64,000 nt of DNA, taken from assembly GCA_050948865.1 (NCBI GenBank), contig JBMNEQ010000001.1, positions 186,001 through 250,000 of the forward strand. The letters are read 5' to 3'. Below the pieces are notes generated by a model. It had not been told where the DNA came from, did no database searches, and worked only from the letters and a program-made list of their open reading frames with translations. The position numbers and the translations under genes are program-made. Positions 35,890-44,382 of the stretch are shown in pieces. Position 1 is the first letter of the stretch; every line of letters starts with the position of its first letter. Origin of the DNA: SKGN01 sp050948865 (GTDB lineage: Bacteria; Bacillota_I; Bacilli_A; RF39; UBA660).

Positions 35890-35997
35890 CGTAAATTTAA
35901 TTGTAAACGACAAGAAAGGTTATTATGTGCTCTTTATTTTTAATGAATGTCATGTTATCATAAGGATATCATCTTTAGTAAAAGAAAGGAAAACAAT

Positions 35998-36168
35998 ATG
36001 GACTGCAAACAAAAGAAATCTAAGCAGTATGTTTTTGTTGTATTTGTTTTATTGATTTTGTATTTAGCAGTTAACTTATGGTATTTTTATAGATATATTG
36101 ATCTAGTTTATTTAGGGACGGTTATATTTTGTTTTATAAAATTTTTACGGATTAAAAATTTCAATTAA
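35998..36168 (+). CDS. Small membrane protein of unknown function
   Basis: 56 residues. A Lys-rich, Cys-containing N-terminus (MDCKQKKSKQ) is followed by two hydrophobic segments, about residues 12-32 and 34-50. No family is recognised. The start chosen follows AAAGGAAAACAAT; an in-frame ATG 51 nt upstream has no site. It lies between metG and tatD and may be co-transcribed with them. Confidence 0.55.
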   Translation: MDCKQKKSKQYVFVVFVLLILYLAVNLWYFYRYIDLVYLGTVIFCFIKFLRIKNFN

Positions 36169-36192
36169 TTTTTTAAAGGGGTGTAGTGGTAA

Positions 36193-36945
36193 ATGATTGA
36201 TGCTCATTGTCATTTAATTGAAGGAAAGAATAAAGATATTAAATTGTATTTAGAAGAATCTTTTCATAAGAATATAAAGGGTATTATTTTAAATGGATAT
36301 GATTTAAATTCTTCTAAAAAGGTTGTGGAATGGGCCCAGAAATATAACAACGTTTATGCAGCAATAGGAATACATCCTTCTTATTTGGATAGTTTTAATC
36401 AAAAAGATTTTATTAAGTTGGAAAAATTGCTTTTAGAGCCTAAAGTTATAGCGATCGGTGAAATAGGGTTAGATTATTTTAAAAGACAAGATAATGTTTT
36501 AGAACAACAAAAACTTTTTAATCAACAATTAAAATTAGCAAAAAAGTATAAAAAGCCAGTTATAATTCATAATCGCGAAGCTACTTCTGATGTATATAAA
36601 TATTTAAAAAAGTGTAAGGTGCAAGGATTATTACATAGTTATGATGATAATCTTTTTTGGGTAAATAAATTTATAAAATTAAATATGTTATTTGGAGTAG
36701 GAGGTTTAATAACTTTCAAAAACAAGGAAAGTTTAAGGGAAGTAATTAAAAAGGTTCCTTTAGAATATATTTTACTAGAGACTGATTCTCCTTATTTAAC
36801 CCCTGAACCTTTTAGGGGAAAAGAAAATCATCCTTCTAATTTAATATATATTGCTAATAAATTAGCTGAAATAAAAGATTGTTCATTAGGTTTGATAAAA
36901 GAAAAGACTGTTAGTAATGCTGTAGGATTATTTGACTTACATTAA
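36193..36945 (+). CDS. tatD: TatD-family metal-dependent hydrolase/DNase
   Basis: A TIM-barrel metal hydrolase; family members are 3'-5' exonucleases or related nucleases. Metal ligands: DAHCHL (3-8), GEIGLDYF, IIHNRE, LLHSYDD and ETDSPYLTPEPFRG. The 250 residues match YabD of Bacillus, which also follows metS. The ribosome-binding site is AAGGGGTG. Confidence 0.94.
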   Translation: MIDAHCHLIEGKNKDIKLYLEESFHKNIKGIILNGYDLNSSKKVVEWAQKYNNVYAAIGIHPSYLDSFNQKDFIKLEKLLLEPKVIAIGEIGLDYFKRQDNVLEQQKLFNQQLKLAKKYKKPVIIHNREATSDVYKYLKKCKVQGLLHSYDDNLFWVNKFIKLNMLFGVGGLITFKNKESLREVIKKVPLEYILLETDSPYLTPEPFRGKENHPSNLIYIANKLAEIKDCSLGLIKEKTVSNAVGLFDLH

Positions 36946-36985
36946 ATTTTATGATAAAATTTAGATGTTTTGATGAGGTGAAAAA

Positions 36986-37504
36986 ATGAAATCGATTAAT
37001 CTGTTTTCATTTAAAAAAATCTTATTTTGTTTGTTTCTGTTGTTAATCGTTTTTTTAGTATCTAATTTTTATGATAAAAATTATTTAGCTAAAGAAATTA
37101 AAATTATTACAAAAGCTCCTTTATATAATTCTTCTATAGTAAAAAAGGAACAAGGATTAGAAGTTATTTATGGGGAATTAACTGGTTATGGACCTGATTG
37201 TGTTGGATGTAGTGGAAAAACTGCTTCGGGGTATGATGTTCGTAATGGAAACATTTATTATAATGATAAAGATTTCGGTAAAGTTAGAATATTAGCGGCT
37301 CCTTCAACTATTCCTAGGTATTCAATAATTAGGGTAACTGCTAAAAATGTATATGATTATTCTTTTTTAGCAATAGTATTAGATAAAGGTCGTAAAGTTA
37401 AAAATAATATTTTTGACTTATTATTTGAAACTGAAAAAGAAACAATATCAAAGGTTGGACGTAAGAAAAATGTAAAATTTGAAATTCTTCGTTATGGACC
37501 GTGA
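36986..37504 (+). CDS. 3D-domain cell-wall protein (short YabE-like)
   Basis: A secreted or membrane-anchored protein with one N-terminal hydrophobic segment (about 11-27). Its C-terminal half is a 3D domain, related to MltA-type lytic transglycosylases: ELTGYGPDCVGCSGKTASG, then IVLDKG and FDLLF with the conserved acidic residues. Bacillus YabE at the same place has extra DUF348 and G5 domains; this 172-residue protein lacks them. It may act on peptidoglycan, for instance in germination or spore formation. Confidence 0.8.
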   Translation: MKSINLFSFKKILFCLFLLLIVFLVSNFYDKNYLAKEIKIITKAPLYNSSIVKKEQGLEVIYGELTGYGPDCVGCSGKTASGYDVRNGNIYYNDKDFGKVRILAAPSTIPRYSIIRVTAKNVYDYSFLAIVLDKGRKVKNNIFDLLFETEKETISKVGRKKNVKFEILRYGP

Positions 37505-37537
37505 CTTTTATTAAACTAATGATAATCATTTAAAACA

Positions 37538-37576
37538 GAAAACAATATTAGTTTAAAACTATTATTGTTTTTATTT
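37538..37576 (+). terminator. Terminator after the 3D-domain gene
   Basis: AAACAATATTAGTTT pairs with AAACTATTATTGTTT (14 of 15), then TTTT. Confidence 0.75.
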
Positions 37577-37595
37577 AAAATAAGGAAGCGATAAT

Positions 37596-38414
37596 GTGGA
37601 AAAATTATCAAGTTTTAGACCAAAAAAAAGGTTGGGACAGCATTTTTTAAAAGATTTAAGGATTGTTAAAAAAATGGTAGAATTAGCGAAGATAGAATCT
37701 GATTCTTTGATTATTGAAATTGGTGTGGGGAAGGGTATTTTGACTGATGAACTTATAAAAAAAGGGAAATATGTTCTTGGTTATGAAATTGATACAAGTT
37801 TAGAATTAATATTAAGAAAAAAATATGAAAACACTAATAATTTAAAAATAATATTTTCAGATTTTTTAAAAAGGGATCTTAAAAGTGATATAGAAATTGG
37901 AATTTTTAATAATATATATTTGATTGCTAATTTGCCATATTATATTACGACACCTATTATATTTAAAATTATAAAAGAAAAGATAGATTTAAAAAAAATG
38001 ATAATTATGGTTCAAAAAGAGGTTGGAGAAAGGATAATAGCTTTTCCTAAAACAAGAAACTATAATTCCTTAACTATTATTTTGAATTATTTATTTGAAA
38101 TAACTAAAGTTATGGATGTTAAAAAGGATTCCTTTCAGCCTAAGCCAAAAATTGATAGTGTTGTTTTGGTGTTTAAAAAGCGTCCTTGTAAAAGAAGTGT
38201 CATTAATGAAGAAGCTTTTTTTAGGTTGGTAAAAGATGCGTTTCAATTTAAAAGAAAAACGCTTTTGAATAATTTAAAAGATTATGATTTAAATGTTATA
38301 AAAACATTTTTAATAAAGAATAATTTAAATCCATTTGTTCGAGCTGAGGAAATACCAATAAAACTTTTTATTGAGATGAGTAACCTATTAATTAAAATGG
38401 AAAATCAATTTTAA
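37596..38414 (+). CDS. rsmA: 16S rRNA dimethyladenosine transferase RsmA (KsgA)
   Basis: Dimethylates the two adenosines near the 3' end of 16S rRNA. Motifs: RLGQHFLKD, EIGVGKGILT (SAM loop) and NLPYYITTPI (catalytic NLPY). The 272 residues match the family. The start is GTG after AAGGAAGCG. The nuclease gene rnmV, which lies before it in Bacillus, is not present. Confidence 0.96.
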   Translation: MEKLSSFRPKKRLGQHFLKDLRIVKKMVELAKIESDSLIIEIGVGKGILTDELIKKGKYVLGYEIDTSLELILRKKYENTNNLKIIFSDFLKRDLKSDIEIGIFNNIYLIANLPYYITTPIIFKIIKEKIDLKKMIIMVQKEVGERIIAFPKTRNYNSLTIILNYLFEITKVMDVKKDSFQPKPKIDSVVLVFKKRPCKRSVINEEAFFRLVKDAFQFKRKTLLNNLKDYDLNVIKTFLIKNNLNPFVRAEEIPIKLFIEMSNLLIKMENQF

Positions 38415-38447
38415 TTTGTCATTACATATAATTTATTAGGTGATGAT

Positions 38448-39239
38448 ATGAATTTTAAAATAGGTGATATGGTTACAAGAAGATCTTACAATCATGATGT
38501 GATTTTTAAAATTACAGATATAAGTGAAAAAATTGTTTTTTTAAAAGGAGTTAATGTTCGCTTATATGCTGATAGTGTTATGGAAGATTTGAAAATTTAT
38601 GATGAAAGTTTGGAAAAGACTTTTAAAGATGATAAGGTTTTTCAAGAAAATGTTCAGGAATATATGAAATTTAATAGAGATGAATATTTTTATTTGCCAG
38701 GACGTATTTTACACATTGATGGTGATAAAGAGTATTTAGAAAGGTGTTTAAAATTTTATAAAGAAGCTGATATTTTAGTTTATGGTAAATATGAGAAAGA
38801 GGATCAAATGGCTTTAAATATTAAAAATCATTTAGAAGAGATCCAACCGGATGTTGTAGTTATTACAGGTCATGATGCTTATTATAAAAAGAAAGGTGAA
38901 AAAGAAGAACTCTTAGCCTATAAAAATACTAAAAATTTTATAAATGCAATTTTTGAAGCGAGAAAATATGAAAAATCACCAGATAAATTAATTATAATAG
39001 CGGGGGCTTGTCAATCTAATTATGAAGAATTAATTAAAGCAGGGGCTAATTTTGCTTCTAGTCCTAGAAGGATAAATATTCATGCTTTAGATCCAGCTAT
39101 TATTGCTTTAGCGCTTAGCTTGTCTGATAAAAGTAAAGAAATAGATTTACTAAAAATTTTAGATAAAACAAAATATGGCAAAAATGGATTAGGTGGAATT
39201 ATAACAGGAGGAACAATGTATATTGGATACCCTAGATAA
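38448..39239 (+). CDS. yabG: Sporulation peptidase YabG
   Basis: A mother-cell protease that trims spore-coat proteins in Bacillus and germination proteins in clostridia. The family pattern is clear: MNFKIGDMVTRRSYNHDVIF at the start, LPGRILHIDGD, VVITGHDAYYKKKG and IIAGACQSNYEELIKAGANFASSP. Here His in GHDAY and Cys in GACQSN are the likely active residues. The 263 residues are slightly short. CATATAAT at 38425-38432 resembles a sigma-E/sigma-K -10. The ribosome-binding site is TTAGGTGATG. Overlaps nothing; veg follows. Confidence 0.93.
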   Translation: MNFKIGDMVTRRSYNHDVIFKITDISEKIVFLKGVNVRLYADSVMEDLKIYDESLEKTFKDDKVFQENVQEYMKFNRDEYFYLPGRILHIDGDKEYLERCLKFYKEADILVYGKYEKEDQMALNIKNHLEEIQPDVVVITGHDAYYKKKGEKEELLAYKNTKNFINAIFEARKYEKSPDKLIIIAGACQSNYEELIKAGANFASSPRRINIHALDPAIIALALSLSDKSKEIDLLKILDKTKYGKNGLGGIITGGTMYIGYPR

Positions 39240-39255
39240 GAGAGAAGGGAGATTT

Positions 39256-39474
39256 ATGATTGAAGAAATAAAAAAGGATATGGAAAATCGTATTGGGGAT
39301 AAAGTTAAAATTATATTTAATGGTGGTCGTAATAAATTTGAAGAATATGATGCTGTTATAACTGAAGTTTATAAATCTATTTTTGTAGTTCAGTTAAATA
39401 ATGAAATAAAAGAGGTAAAATCTTTTACTTATGCTGATGTTTTGACTCAAACTGTGGAAATTTATTATAAATAA
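39256..39474 (+). CDS. veg: Veg protein
   Basis: A small conserved protein, first known for strong vegetative expression in Bacillus and later linked to biofilm matrix control. The 72 residues contain IGDKVKIIFNGGRNKFEEYDAVITEVYKSIFVV, whose first 20 residues are the family core. The start chosen (MIEEIKKD) follows GAAGGGAG; an in-frame ATG inside yabG is rejected for lack of a site. Placed after yabG as in Bacillus. Confidence 0.93.
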   Translation: MIEEIKKDMENRIGDKVKIIFNGGRNKFEEYDAVITEVYKSIFVVQLNNEIKEVKSFTYADVLTQTVEIYYK

Positions 39475-39565
39475 AGGTTCTTTTTGGAAAATAAATTGAA
39501 AGTTAAAACAATTTTAGTTATTATTGGTAGTTTATGCTTTTTATTTAACAAATTGTAAAAAAATG

Positions 39566-39594
39566 TTGATTTTTTTTAAAAAACAGTGTATTAT
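39566..39594 (+). promoter_or_regulatory. Promoter before spoVG
   Basis: TTGATT, a 17-bp spacer, TATTAT. This looks sigma-A-like; no clear sigma-H element, as used by Bacillus spoVG, is seen. Confidence 0.6.
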
Positions 39595-39632
39595 TAAAAA
39601 AATGAGATAATATGCGGAAGGAGAGAAAAAGC

Positions 39633-39890
39633 ATGGAAATCACATCAGTAAATGTAAGGCGAATTGAAAAAGAAAATTCACGAATGAAAGGGATAGCTTC
39701 CGTCTTAGTTGATGATTGCTTTGTAATTCATGATATTAGAATTATAGAAGGCGATAATGGCATTTTTATAGCGATGCCAAGTAGGAAAACAGCAACAGGG
39801 GGATATAGAGATATAGCCCATCCTACTAATCCTGAAACTCGTCAAATGTTTGAAACAAAAATCTTAGAAGAATTTGAAAAAACTGAATAA
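39633..39890 (+). CDS. spoVG: SpoVG, RNA/DNA-binding regulator
   Basis: A conserved site-specific nucleic-acid-binding regulator that affects asymmetric septation. The start MEITSVNVRRI and the stretch DCFVIHDIRIIEGDNGIFIAMPSRK, followed by DIAHP, are diagnostic. The 85 residues are normal. The ATG chosen follows GGAAGGAG; an upstream in-frame ATG lies in the ribosome-binding region. Ends in a strong terminator. Confidence 0.96.
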   Translation: MEITSVNVRRIEKENSRMKGIASVLVDDCFVIHDIRIIEGDNGIFIAMPSRKTATGGYRDIAHPTNPETRQMFETKILEEFEKTE

Positions 39891-39908
39891 AAATAAATAA
39901 ATAAAAAT

Positions 39909-39933
39909 TAAAAACTCGTTAAGAGTTTTTTTT
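39909..39933 (+). terminator. Terminator after spoVG
   Basis: AAAACTC-GTTAA-GAGTTTT with a T-run. Confidence 0.85.
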
Positions 39934-39962
39934 GAATAAAAATAAAAAAGGAATCATATATT
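39934..39962 (+). promoter_or_regulatory. Candidate sigma-E promoter of yabP-yabQ
   Basis: GAATAAA, a 14-bp spacer, CATATATT (sigma-E -10 is CATACANT). Fits the known sigma-E control of yabP/yabQ in Bacillus. Confidence 0.5.
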
Positions 39963-39983
39963 TTTAATAAATGGAGGCTGGGT

Positions 39984-40268
39984 ATGGACAAGATAAATAA
40001 TACTCTTTCACATGCGGTTTCAATTAATGAAAGAAATAATATTATTATTTCTGGAGTAAAAAAAATAGAAAGTTTTGATAGTGAGGAATTTTTAATGGAA
40101 ACAAGTATGGGATATATGATGATAAAAGGAATAGATTTAGAAATTGTAAAATTAGATACTTATCAAGGCAATGTTACAATTAAAGGTGTTTTTAATAATT
40201 TAGGTTATTTAGAAGATTCAACGAATAAAAAAAAGGAAGAGGGAGTCCTTAATCGACTTTTTAAATAA
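39984..40268 (+). CDS. yabP: Sporulation protein YabP
   Basis: Made in the mother cell and needed for spore formation in Bacillus. The 94 residues show HAVSINERNNIIISGVKKIESFD followed by EEFLMETSMGYMMIKGIDLEI, whose GYMMIKG core is typical. The ribosome-binding site is TGGAGG. Its TAA overlaps the yabQ ATG by one base. Confidence 0.92.
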   Translation: MDKINNTLSHAVSINERNNIIISGVKKIESFDSEEFLMETSMGYMMIKGIDLEIVKLDTYQGNVTIKGVFNNLGYLEDSTNKKKEEGVLNRLFK

Positions 40269-40531
40269 TGGATTTATATATTCAAATTAATTCCTTGCTA
40301 TTTTCATTATGTTATGGCTTTTTTTTTGGTTTAACACTGAATTTCAGTTATAACAATATTTTTAAAGGTCTTTTATATTTTAAGTTAATAAATAATTTTT
40401 TATTTATTTTTTGTCATGTTTTATTATATTTTATATTATTAAAAAAGATTAATAATGGTATTATGCATCCTTATTTTTTATTGTTATTTATAGTTGGGTT
40501 TGCAATTATTGACAATAAGATTAAAAGGTGA
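40268..40531 (+). CDS. yabQ: Sporulation membrane protein YabQ (short)
   Basis: YabQ localises to the forespore and is needed for cortex formation in Bacillus. This version has 87 residues with three hydrophobic segments and begins INSLLFSLCYGFFFGLTLNF, matching the YabQ start. It lacks the long C-terminal part of the Bacillus protein (about 211). Translation is coupled to yabP by the ATGA-type overlap. Confidence 0.82.
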   Translation: MDLYIQINSLLFSLCYGFFFGLTLNFSYNNIFKGLLYFKLINNFLFIFCHVLLYFILLKKINNGIMHPYFLLLFIVGFAIIDNKIKR

Positions 40532-40587
40532 GATTGCTATTAATTTTTATCAATGATATAATTATTCACAATAGAAAAGGTGATATA

Positions 40588-40878
40588 ATGCGTCGTAAAA
40601 TGGGAAAAAAAGTAAAACGAAGATTATTATTTCTTTTTTCACTTACATTAATGATAAGTATATTTATCCTTTTTAATCTCGGGAAAATTTGGATTCTTAT
40701 TTATACTAAAGCAAAAGAAGAAAAGTTTCTTAGAGAAGAAATTGTTCGTTTAAAAAAAGAGGAAATAAATTTAAAAAAGGAAGTTAATAGATTACAGGAT
40801 CCTGATTATGTAGCTAGATATGCTAGGGAAAGATATTTATATTCAAGGGATGGAGAATTTACAATTAGAATTCCTTAA
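40588..40878 (+). CDS. divIC: Cell-division protein DivIC (FtsB family)
   Basis: A bitopic divisome protein that forms a complex with FtsL and DivIB. A Lys/Arg-rich cytoplasmic tail (1-13), one membrane segment (14-34), then a coiled coil (about 40-66), followed by DPDYVARYARERYLYSRDGE, the conserved FtsB/DivIC motif. The ATG chosen follows AAAGGTGATAT; an upstream in-frame ATG lies in yabQ and lacks a site. Confidence 0.92.
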   Translation: MRRKMGKKVKRRLLFLFSLTLMISIFILFNLGKIWILIYTKAKEEKFLREEIVRLKKEEINLKKEVNRLQDPDYVARYARERYLYSRDGEFTIRIP

Positions 40879-40904
40879 TTTTTGATTATTAAGGGAGGAA
40901 AAAG

Positions 40905-41612
40905 ATGTATGTATATGGAAAAAATGGTGTTAAAGAATTTTTAAAGAAAAGCAAAAAGATATATAAAGCTTATTTATATCATAATTTTAATGACGAAAAT
41001 ATCATTTTGGCTCTTCAAAAAAGGAAAATTTCAATAAAATATCTTTCAAAATTTGAATTAAATCAAATTGTAAAAGAAAATCATCAAGGTATAATTTTAT
41101 CTATACCTGATTTTCATTATGCTATTTTTGATGAAGTGATTAATAATCTTTCAGAAACTTCTTTTTTAGTAATTTTGGATCATTTAGTTGATCCTCATAA
41201 TTTTGGCGCAATTTTACGAACTTGTGAAGCTGCTGGTATTGATGCTGTAATAATCCCTAAGAATAGAAGTGTTAAGGTTACAAATACTGTAATTAAAATT
41301 AGTTCAGGTGCTGTTAATTATATACCAATTTGTCGAGTTGCTAATATTAATCAAATAATAAGAAAATTGAAAAAGAAAAATTTTCAAATAATAGGAGCTG
41401 ATAGCAAAACTAACAATTATTATTCAAAAATAGATTATCAATTACCGATTGCCTTGGTAATTGGAAATGAGGGTCAGGGTCTCCATAAATTAACTAAAGA
41501 TTTATGTGATGTTTTAGTTAAGATTCCTTTAAAGGGTTGTATAGAGAGTTTGAATGCTTCAGTAGCCTCGGGAATTTTAATATATAAAATTAATGAAAAC
41601 AGGGGGGAGTAA
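40905..41612 (+). CDS. rlmB: rRNA 2'-O-methyltransferase, SpoU family (RlmB-like)
   Basis: SPOUT-class methyltransferase; RlmB modifies G2251 of 23S rRNA. SPOUT motifs: LDHLVDPHNFGAILRTCEAA (motif 1), IALVIGNEGQGL (motif 2) and ESLNASVASGILIY (motif 3). The N-terminal substrate-binding domain is present. The place before sigH is as in Bacillus (yacO). RlmB is the likeliest of the SpoU paralogues, from position. Confidence 0.9.
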   Translation: MYVYGKNGVKEFLKKSKKIYKAYLYHNFNDENIILALQKRKISIKYLSKFELNQIVKENHQGIILSIPDFHYAIFDEVINNLSETSFLVILDHLVDPHNFGAILRTCEAAGIDAVIIPKNRSVKVTNTVIKISSGAVNYIPICRVANINQIIRKLKKKNFQIIGADSKTNNYYSKIDYQLPIALVIGNEGQGLHKLTKDLCDVLVKIPLKGCIESLNASVASGILIYKINENRGE

Positions 41613-41616
41613 AATA

Positions 41617-42234
41617 ATGATGAATTATAAAGATTATAATGATTATGAATTATTGTATTTAATTCAAGATAATAATGAAAGAGCTACAGAATTATTATAT
41701 GAAAAGTATCGTTTTATCGTAGAGTTAAAAGCAAAAAAGAAAGTTAGATATGCTAAAGGAAAGGGATTAGATTATAATGATCTAGTTCAAGAAGGAATGA
41801 TTGGTTTAAGTGAAGCGATAAGGGATTATAGAGATGATCGTAATGCTAAATTTTCTACTTTTGCAAATTTATGCATAGAAAGGCAGATTGGAAGTGCCCT
41901 TTTGCGCGCTAATCGTAAAAAACATCAAATTTTAAATGAATCTTTATCATTGGAGGATTCGATTTTTGACAATGACAAACCTCTTAGTGATTATATTCCT
42001 GATCAGCAAGAGATTGATCCAGGTGAATATCTAATTGATTTAGAATCTGGAAAGGAAATTTATGATAAAATAAGTTCCTTATTAACTCCGCTTGAACAAC
42101 AAGTATTTGAATTAAAGGTTTGTGGTTTTAATTATCAAGAAATAGGCCTTATTATAAATAAAAGTTATAAATCTGTTGATAGTGCTCTTCAACGTATAAA
42201 AAGTAAAATAAGAAAAACAGAAATTTTTAATTGA
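41617..42234 (+). CDS. sigH: RNA polymerase sigma-H factor
   Basis: The sigma factor that starts sporulation and stationary-phase transcription. Region 2 is NDLVQEGMIGLSEAIRDY with FSTFANLCIERQI; region 4 is LTPLEQQVFELKVCGFNYQEIG, whose first half is diagnostic, with SYKSVDSALQRIKSKIRK. The 205 residues are close to Bacillus SigH (218). The start chosen (MMNYKDYND) follows GGGGGGAG, 4 bp after rlmB. The TGA stop lies inside the secE promoter -35. Confidence 0.95.
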   Translation: MMNYKDYNDYELLYLIQDNNERATELLYEKYRFIVELKAKKKVRYAKGKGLDYNDLVQEGMIGLSEAIRDYRDDRNAKFSTFANLCIERQIGSALLRANRKKHQILNESLSLEDSIFDNDKPLSDYIPDQQEIDPGEYLIDLESGKEIYDKISSLLTPLEQQVFELKVCGFNYQEIGLIINKSYKSVDSALQRIKSKIRKTEIFN

Positions 42235-42259
42235 CAAACCTTTTGTAGTGTGTTATGTT
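42231..42259 (+). promoter_or_regulatory. Promoter before secE-nusG
   Basis: TTGACA (overlapping the sigH stop), a 17-bp spacer, TATGTT with an upstream TG (extended -10). Confidence 0.75.
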
Positions 42260-42322
42260 TGGTTTATAACGCATTGCGTGTTTTTATTTTGTTTAAATAT
42301 AAAATTTAGGTATGGTGATTTT

Positions 42323-42502
42323 ATGAAAAAGTGTTTATTATATTTTCATGGCGTTAAAAAAGAAATTAAAAGGGTTAGGTGGCCTAATAGGGAGTATATG
42401 GTTAAATATTCCATTGCTGTTATTTTATTCGGAGTATTTTTTTCAGCACTTTTCTCTTTAATTGACTTTTTATTTGCGATTTTAAAAGTTTGGTTGAGGT
42501 AA
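42323..42502 (+). CDS. secE: Preprotein translocase subunit SecE
   Basis: Clamps the two halves of SecY. 59 residues: an amphipathic stretch, VKKEIKRVRWPNREYMVKYS, then one membrane segment (about 33-55). The ATG chosen follows TATGGTGAT; an earlier in-frame ATG just after the promoter has no ribosome-binding site. rpmG (L33), which usually sits just before secE, is absent. Confidence 0.94.
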   Translation: MKKCLLYFHGVKKEIKRVRWPNREYMVKYSIAVILFGVFFSALFSLIDFLFAILKVWLR

Positions 42503-42509
42503 AATAAAT

Positions 42510-43046
42510 ATGGAAGAAAAACAATGGTATGTTGTAAATACATATTCTGGTCATGAAAATAAGGTAAAAGAAAAATTAGAAACACGTATTTATTCAATGA
42601 ATATGCAAGATAATATATTTAGGGTTATAGTTCCTGAACAAACAGAAATTGAAATAAAAGATGGCGCTAGAAAAGAAAAATTAAAAAAAATGTTTCCTGG
42701 TTATGTGTTAATAGAAATGGTTATGTCTGATGAAGCTTGGTATATGGTTAGAAACACTCCTGGTGTTACAGGATTTATTGGTTCAAGTGGTAAGGGGGCT
42801 AAGCCAGTAGCGTTATCTTCTGTTGAAATTGATCGGATTTTAGGTCAAATGGGATTAAGTAGACTAGAATTAGGTAATGAACTTAATGAAGGTGATAAGA
42901 TAAAGGTAAATTCAGGTCCATTTAAGGCGATGTTTGGTAAAGTTCAAAAAGTGGATTTGGAGCATCAAAAAGTAAAGGTATTAATAGATTTATTTGGGCA
43001 AGAAACATCTGTTGAGGTTGATTTAGCTCATATTGAGAAAACATAG
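42510..43046 (+). CDS. nusG: Transcription elongation/termination factor NusG
   Basis: Binds RNA polymerase and couples it with Rho or ribosomes. The N-terminal NGN domain (KQWYVVNTYSGHENKVKEKL, FPGYVLIEM) is followed by a KOW domain with NEGDKIKVNSGPFKAMFGKV. The 178 residues are normal. It follows secE by 7 nt. Confidence 0.97.
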   Translation: MEEKQWYVVNTYSGHENKVKEKLETRIYSMNMQDNIFRVIVPEQTEIEIKDGARKEKLKKMFPGYVLIEMVMSDEAWYMVRNTPGVTGFIGSSGKGAKPVALSSVEIDRILGQMGLSRLELGNELNEGDKIKVNSGPFKAMFGKVQKVDLEHQKVKVLIDLFGQETSVEVDLAHIEKT

Positions 43047-43063
43047 ATTAAGGAGGTTTTTTT

Positions 43064-43492
43064 ATGACTCAAAAGAAAATTATTAAAAAGGTAAAATTAC
43101 AAATAGAAGCTGGGAAAGCAACGCCTGCTCCACCGATTGGAACTAGTTTAGGTCAAGCAGGGATTAATTTACAGGAATTTTGTTCAAAGTTTAATGAGGA
43201 AACAAGTAGTAAGATGGGGGATGTTCTTCCAGTTGAAATAACTATTTATGAAGATCGTTCTTATTTTTTTAAAGTTAAAACGCCTCCTGCAACCTTTTTG
43301 TTAAAGAAAGCAGCGGGTTTAAAAAAAGGTTCAGGAACAGGTTCTAAGGAAAAGGTTGGAAGTGTTACTCAAGAACAAATAAGGGAAATAGCTGAATTAA
43401 AACAAGAAGATTTAAATGCTTATGATATAGAAAGAGCTATAAAAATCATAAAAGGAACAGCCCAAAATATGGGAATTGAAATAAAAGAGTAA
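43064..43492 (+). CDS. rplK: 50S ribosomal protein L11
   Basis: Forms the GTPase-associated centre with 23S rRNA. KLQIEAGKATPAPPIGTSLG and the C-terminal IIKGTAQNMGIE are diagnostic. 142 residues. An AAGGAGG ribosome-binding site precedes the ATG. Co-transcribed with nusG and rplA. Confidence 0.97.
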   Translation: MTQKKIIKKVKLQIEAGKATPAPPIGTSLGQAGINLQEFCSKFNEETSSKMGDVLPVEITIYEDRSYFFKVKTPPATFLLKKAAGLKKGSGTGSKEKVGSVTQEQIREIAELKQEDLNAYDIERAIKIIKGTAQNMGIEIKE

Positions 43493-43547
43493 TAAAGTTT
43501 TAGAAATGGGAGAATTATATAAATTCGTCGACCACTAAGGAGGAACT

Positions 43548-44246
43548 ATGAAAAAACAAGGAAAAAAATATAAGGAAATACTAAAAAGAATTGAAAAAGA
43601 TAAATTATATTCTAAAGAGGAAGCTATAAAATTAGTAAAAGAGACAAATATTTGTAATTTTGATGCTACCGTTGAATTAGTTGTTTGTTTAAATATAGAT
43701 ACTAAAAAAGCAGATCAACAATTAAAAGGAGCAATGGTTTTGCCTCATGGAACGGGAAAAATTAAAAAGGTTTTAGTTCTTGCCAAAGGAGAGTCAGCTA
43801 ATCAGGCTAAGGAAGTAGGTGCTGATTTTGTTGGAGACGAAGATTATATTGAAAAGATTAGCAAAGAGAAATGGTTAGGTTTTGATATTTTAATTGCTAC
43901 TCCAGAAATGATGTCTTCTTTGGGAAAGATAGGTAAGATTCTTGGTCCTAAAGGATTAATGCCTAATCCTAAAACGGGAACAGTAACAACAGAAATAAAA
44001 AAGGCTGTTCTTGACGTAAAAAAAGGAAGAATTGAATATAAAACAGATAGTTATGGTAATATTCATACTGTTTTAGGTAAATGTTCTTTTAATGAAGAAC
44101 AACTTTTAGAAAATCTAGATTATATTATTAATAATATAATGAAATCAAGGCCGTCAACTGTTAAAGGTAATTTTATAGAAAAGGTAAGTATTTCTACTAC
44201 TATGGGCCCGGGAATAAAAATAGATAAAAATTCTTTTGACAAATAA
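43548..44246 (+). CDS. rplA: 50S ribosomal protein L1
   Basis: Builds the L1 stalk at the E site and often represses its own operon. LPHGTGK, LGPKGLMPNPKTGTV and TMGPGIKID are diagnostic. 232 residues. The start follows AAGGAGG in a 55-nt spacer after rplK; I see no clear L1-binding loop there. Confidence 0.97.
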   Translation: MKKQGKKYKEILKRIEKDKLYSKEEAIKLVKETNICNFDATVELVVCLNIDTKKADQQLKGAMVLPHGTGKIKKVLVLAKGESANQAKEVGADFVGDEDYIEKISKEKWLGFDILIATPEMMSSLGKIGKILGPKGLMPNPKTGTVTTEIKKAVLDVKKGRIEYKTDSYGNIHTVLGKCSFNEEQLLENLDYIINNIMKSRPSTVKGNFIEKVSISTTMGPGIKIDKNSFDK

Positions 44247-44278
44247 AAGATAGTGGAGTATAATAATTTTTAGTAAAA

Positions 44279-44364
44279 AAAGCCGTAGACCGTAGGTGTT
44301 TAAAAACTTAATTTCCTACCGAGGGATTCTTTTAGCCTTTGTGTGTCTATTCAAAGGTTTTCTT
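44279..44364 (+). promoter_or_regulatory. L10 leader (rplJL autoregulatory RNA)
   Basis: Contains GCCGTAGACCGTAGGTG, then CCTACCGAGG and AGCCTTTGTGTG, the conserved parts of the Bacillota L10 leader. The L10-(L7/L12) complex binds it to control expression of rplJ-rplL. Confidence 0.88.
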
Positions 44365-44382
44365 AATTATGGGAGGTGTATT

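Noticed and set aside
35924..35962. 12-codon ORF (MCSLFLMNVMLS) after metG
   Set aside because: Hydrophobic and preceded by AAAGG, but with nothing else to support it; chance ORFs of this size are common.
37516..37532. Fur-box-like TGATAATCATT after the 3D-domain gene
   Set aside because: Only one half fits, and it lies between a stop codon and a terminator, not in a promoter.
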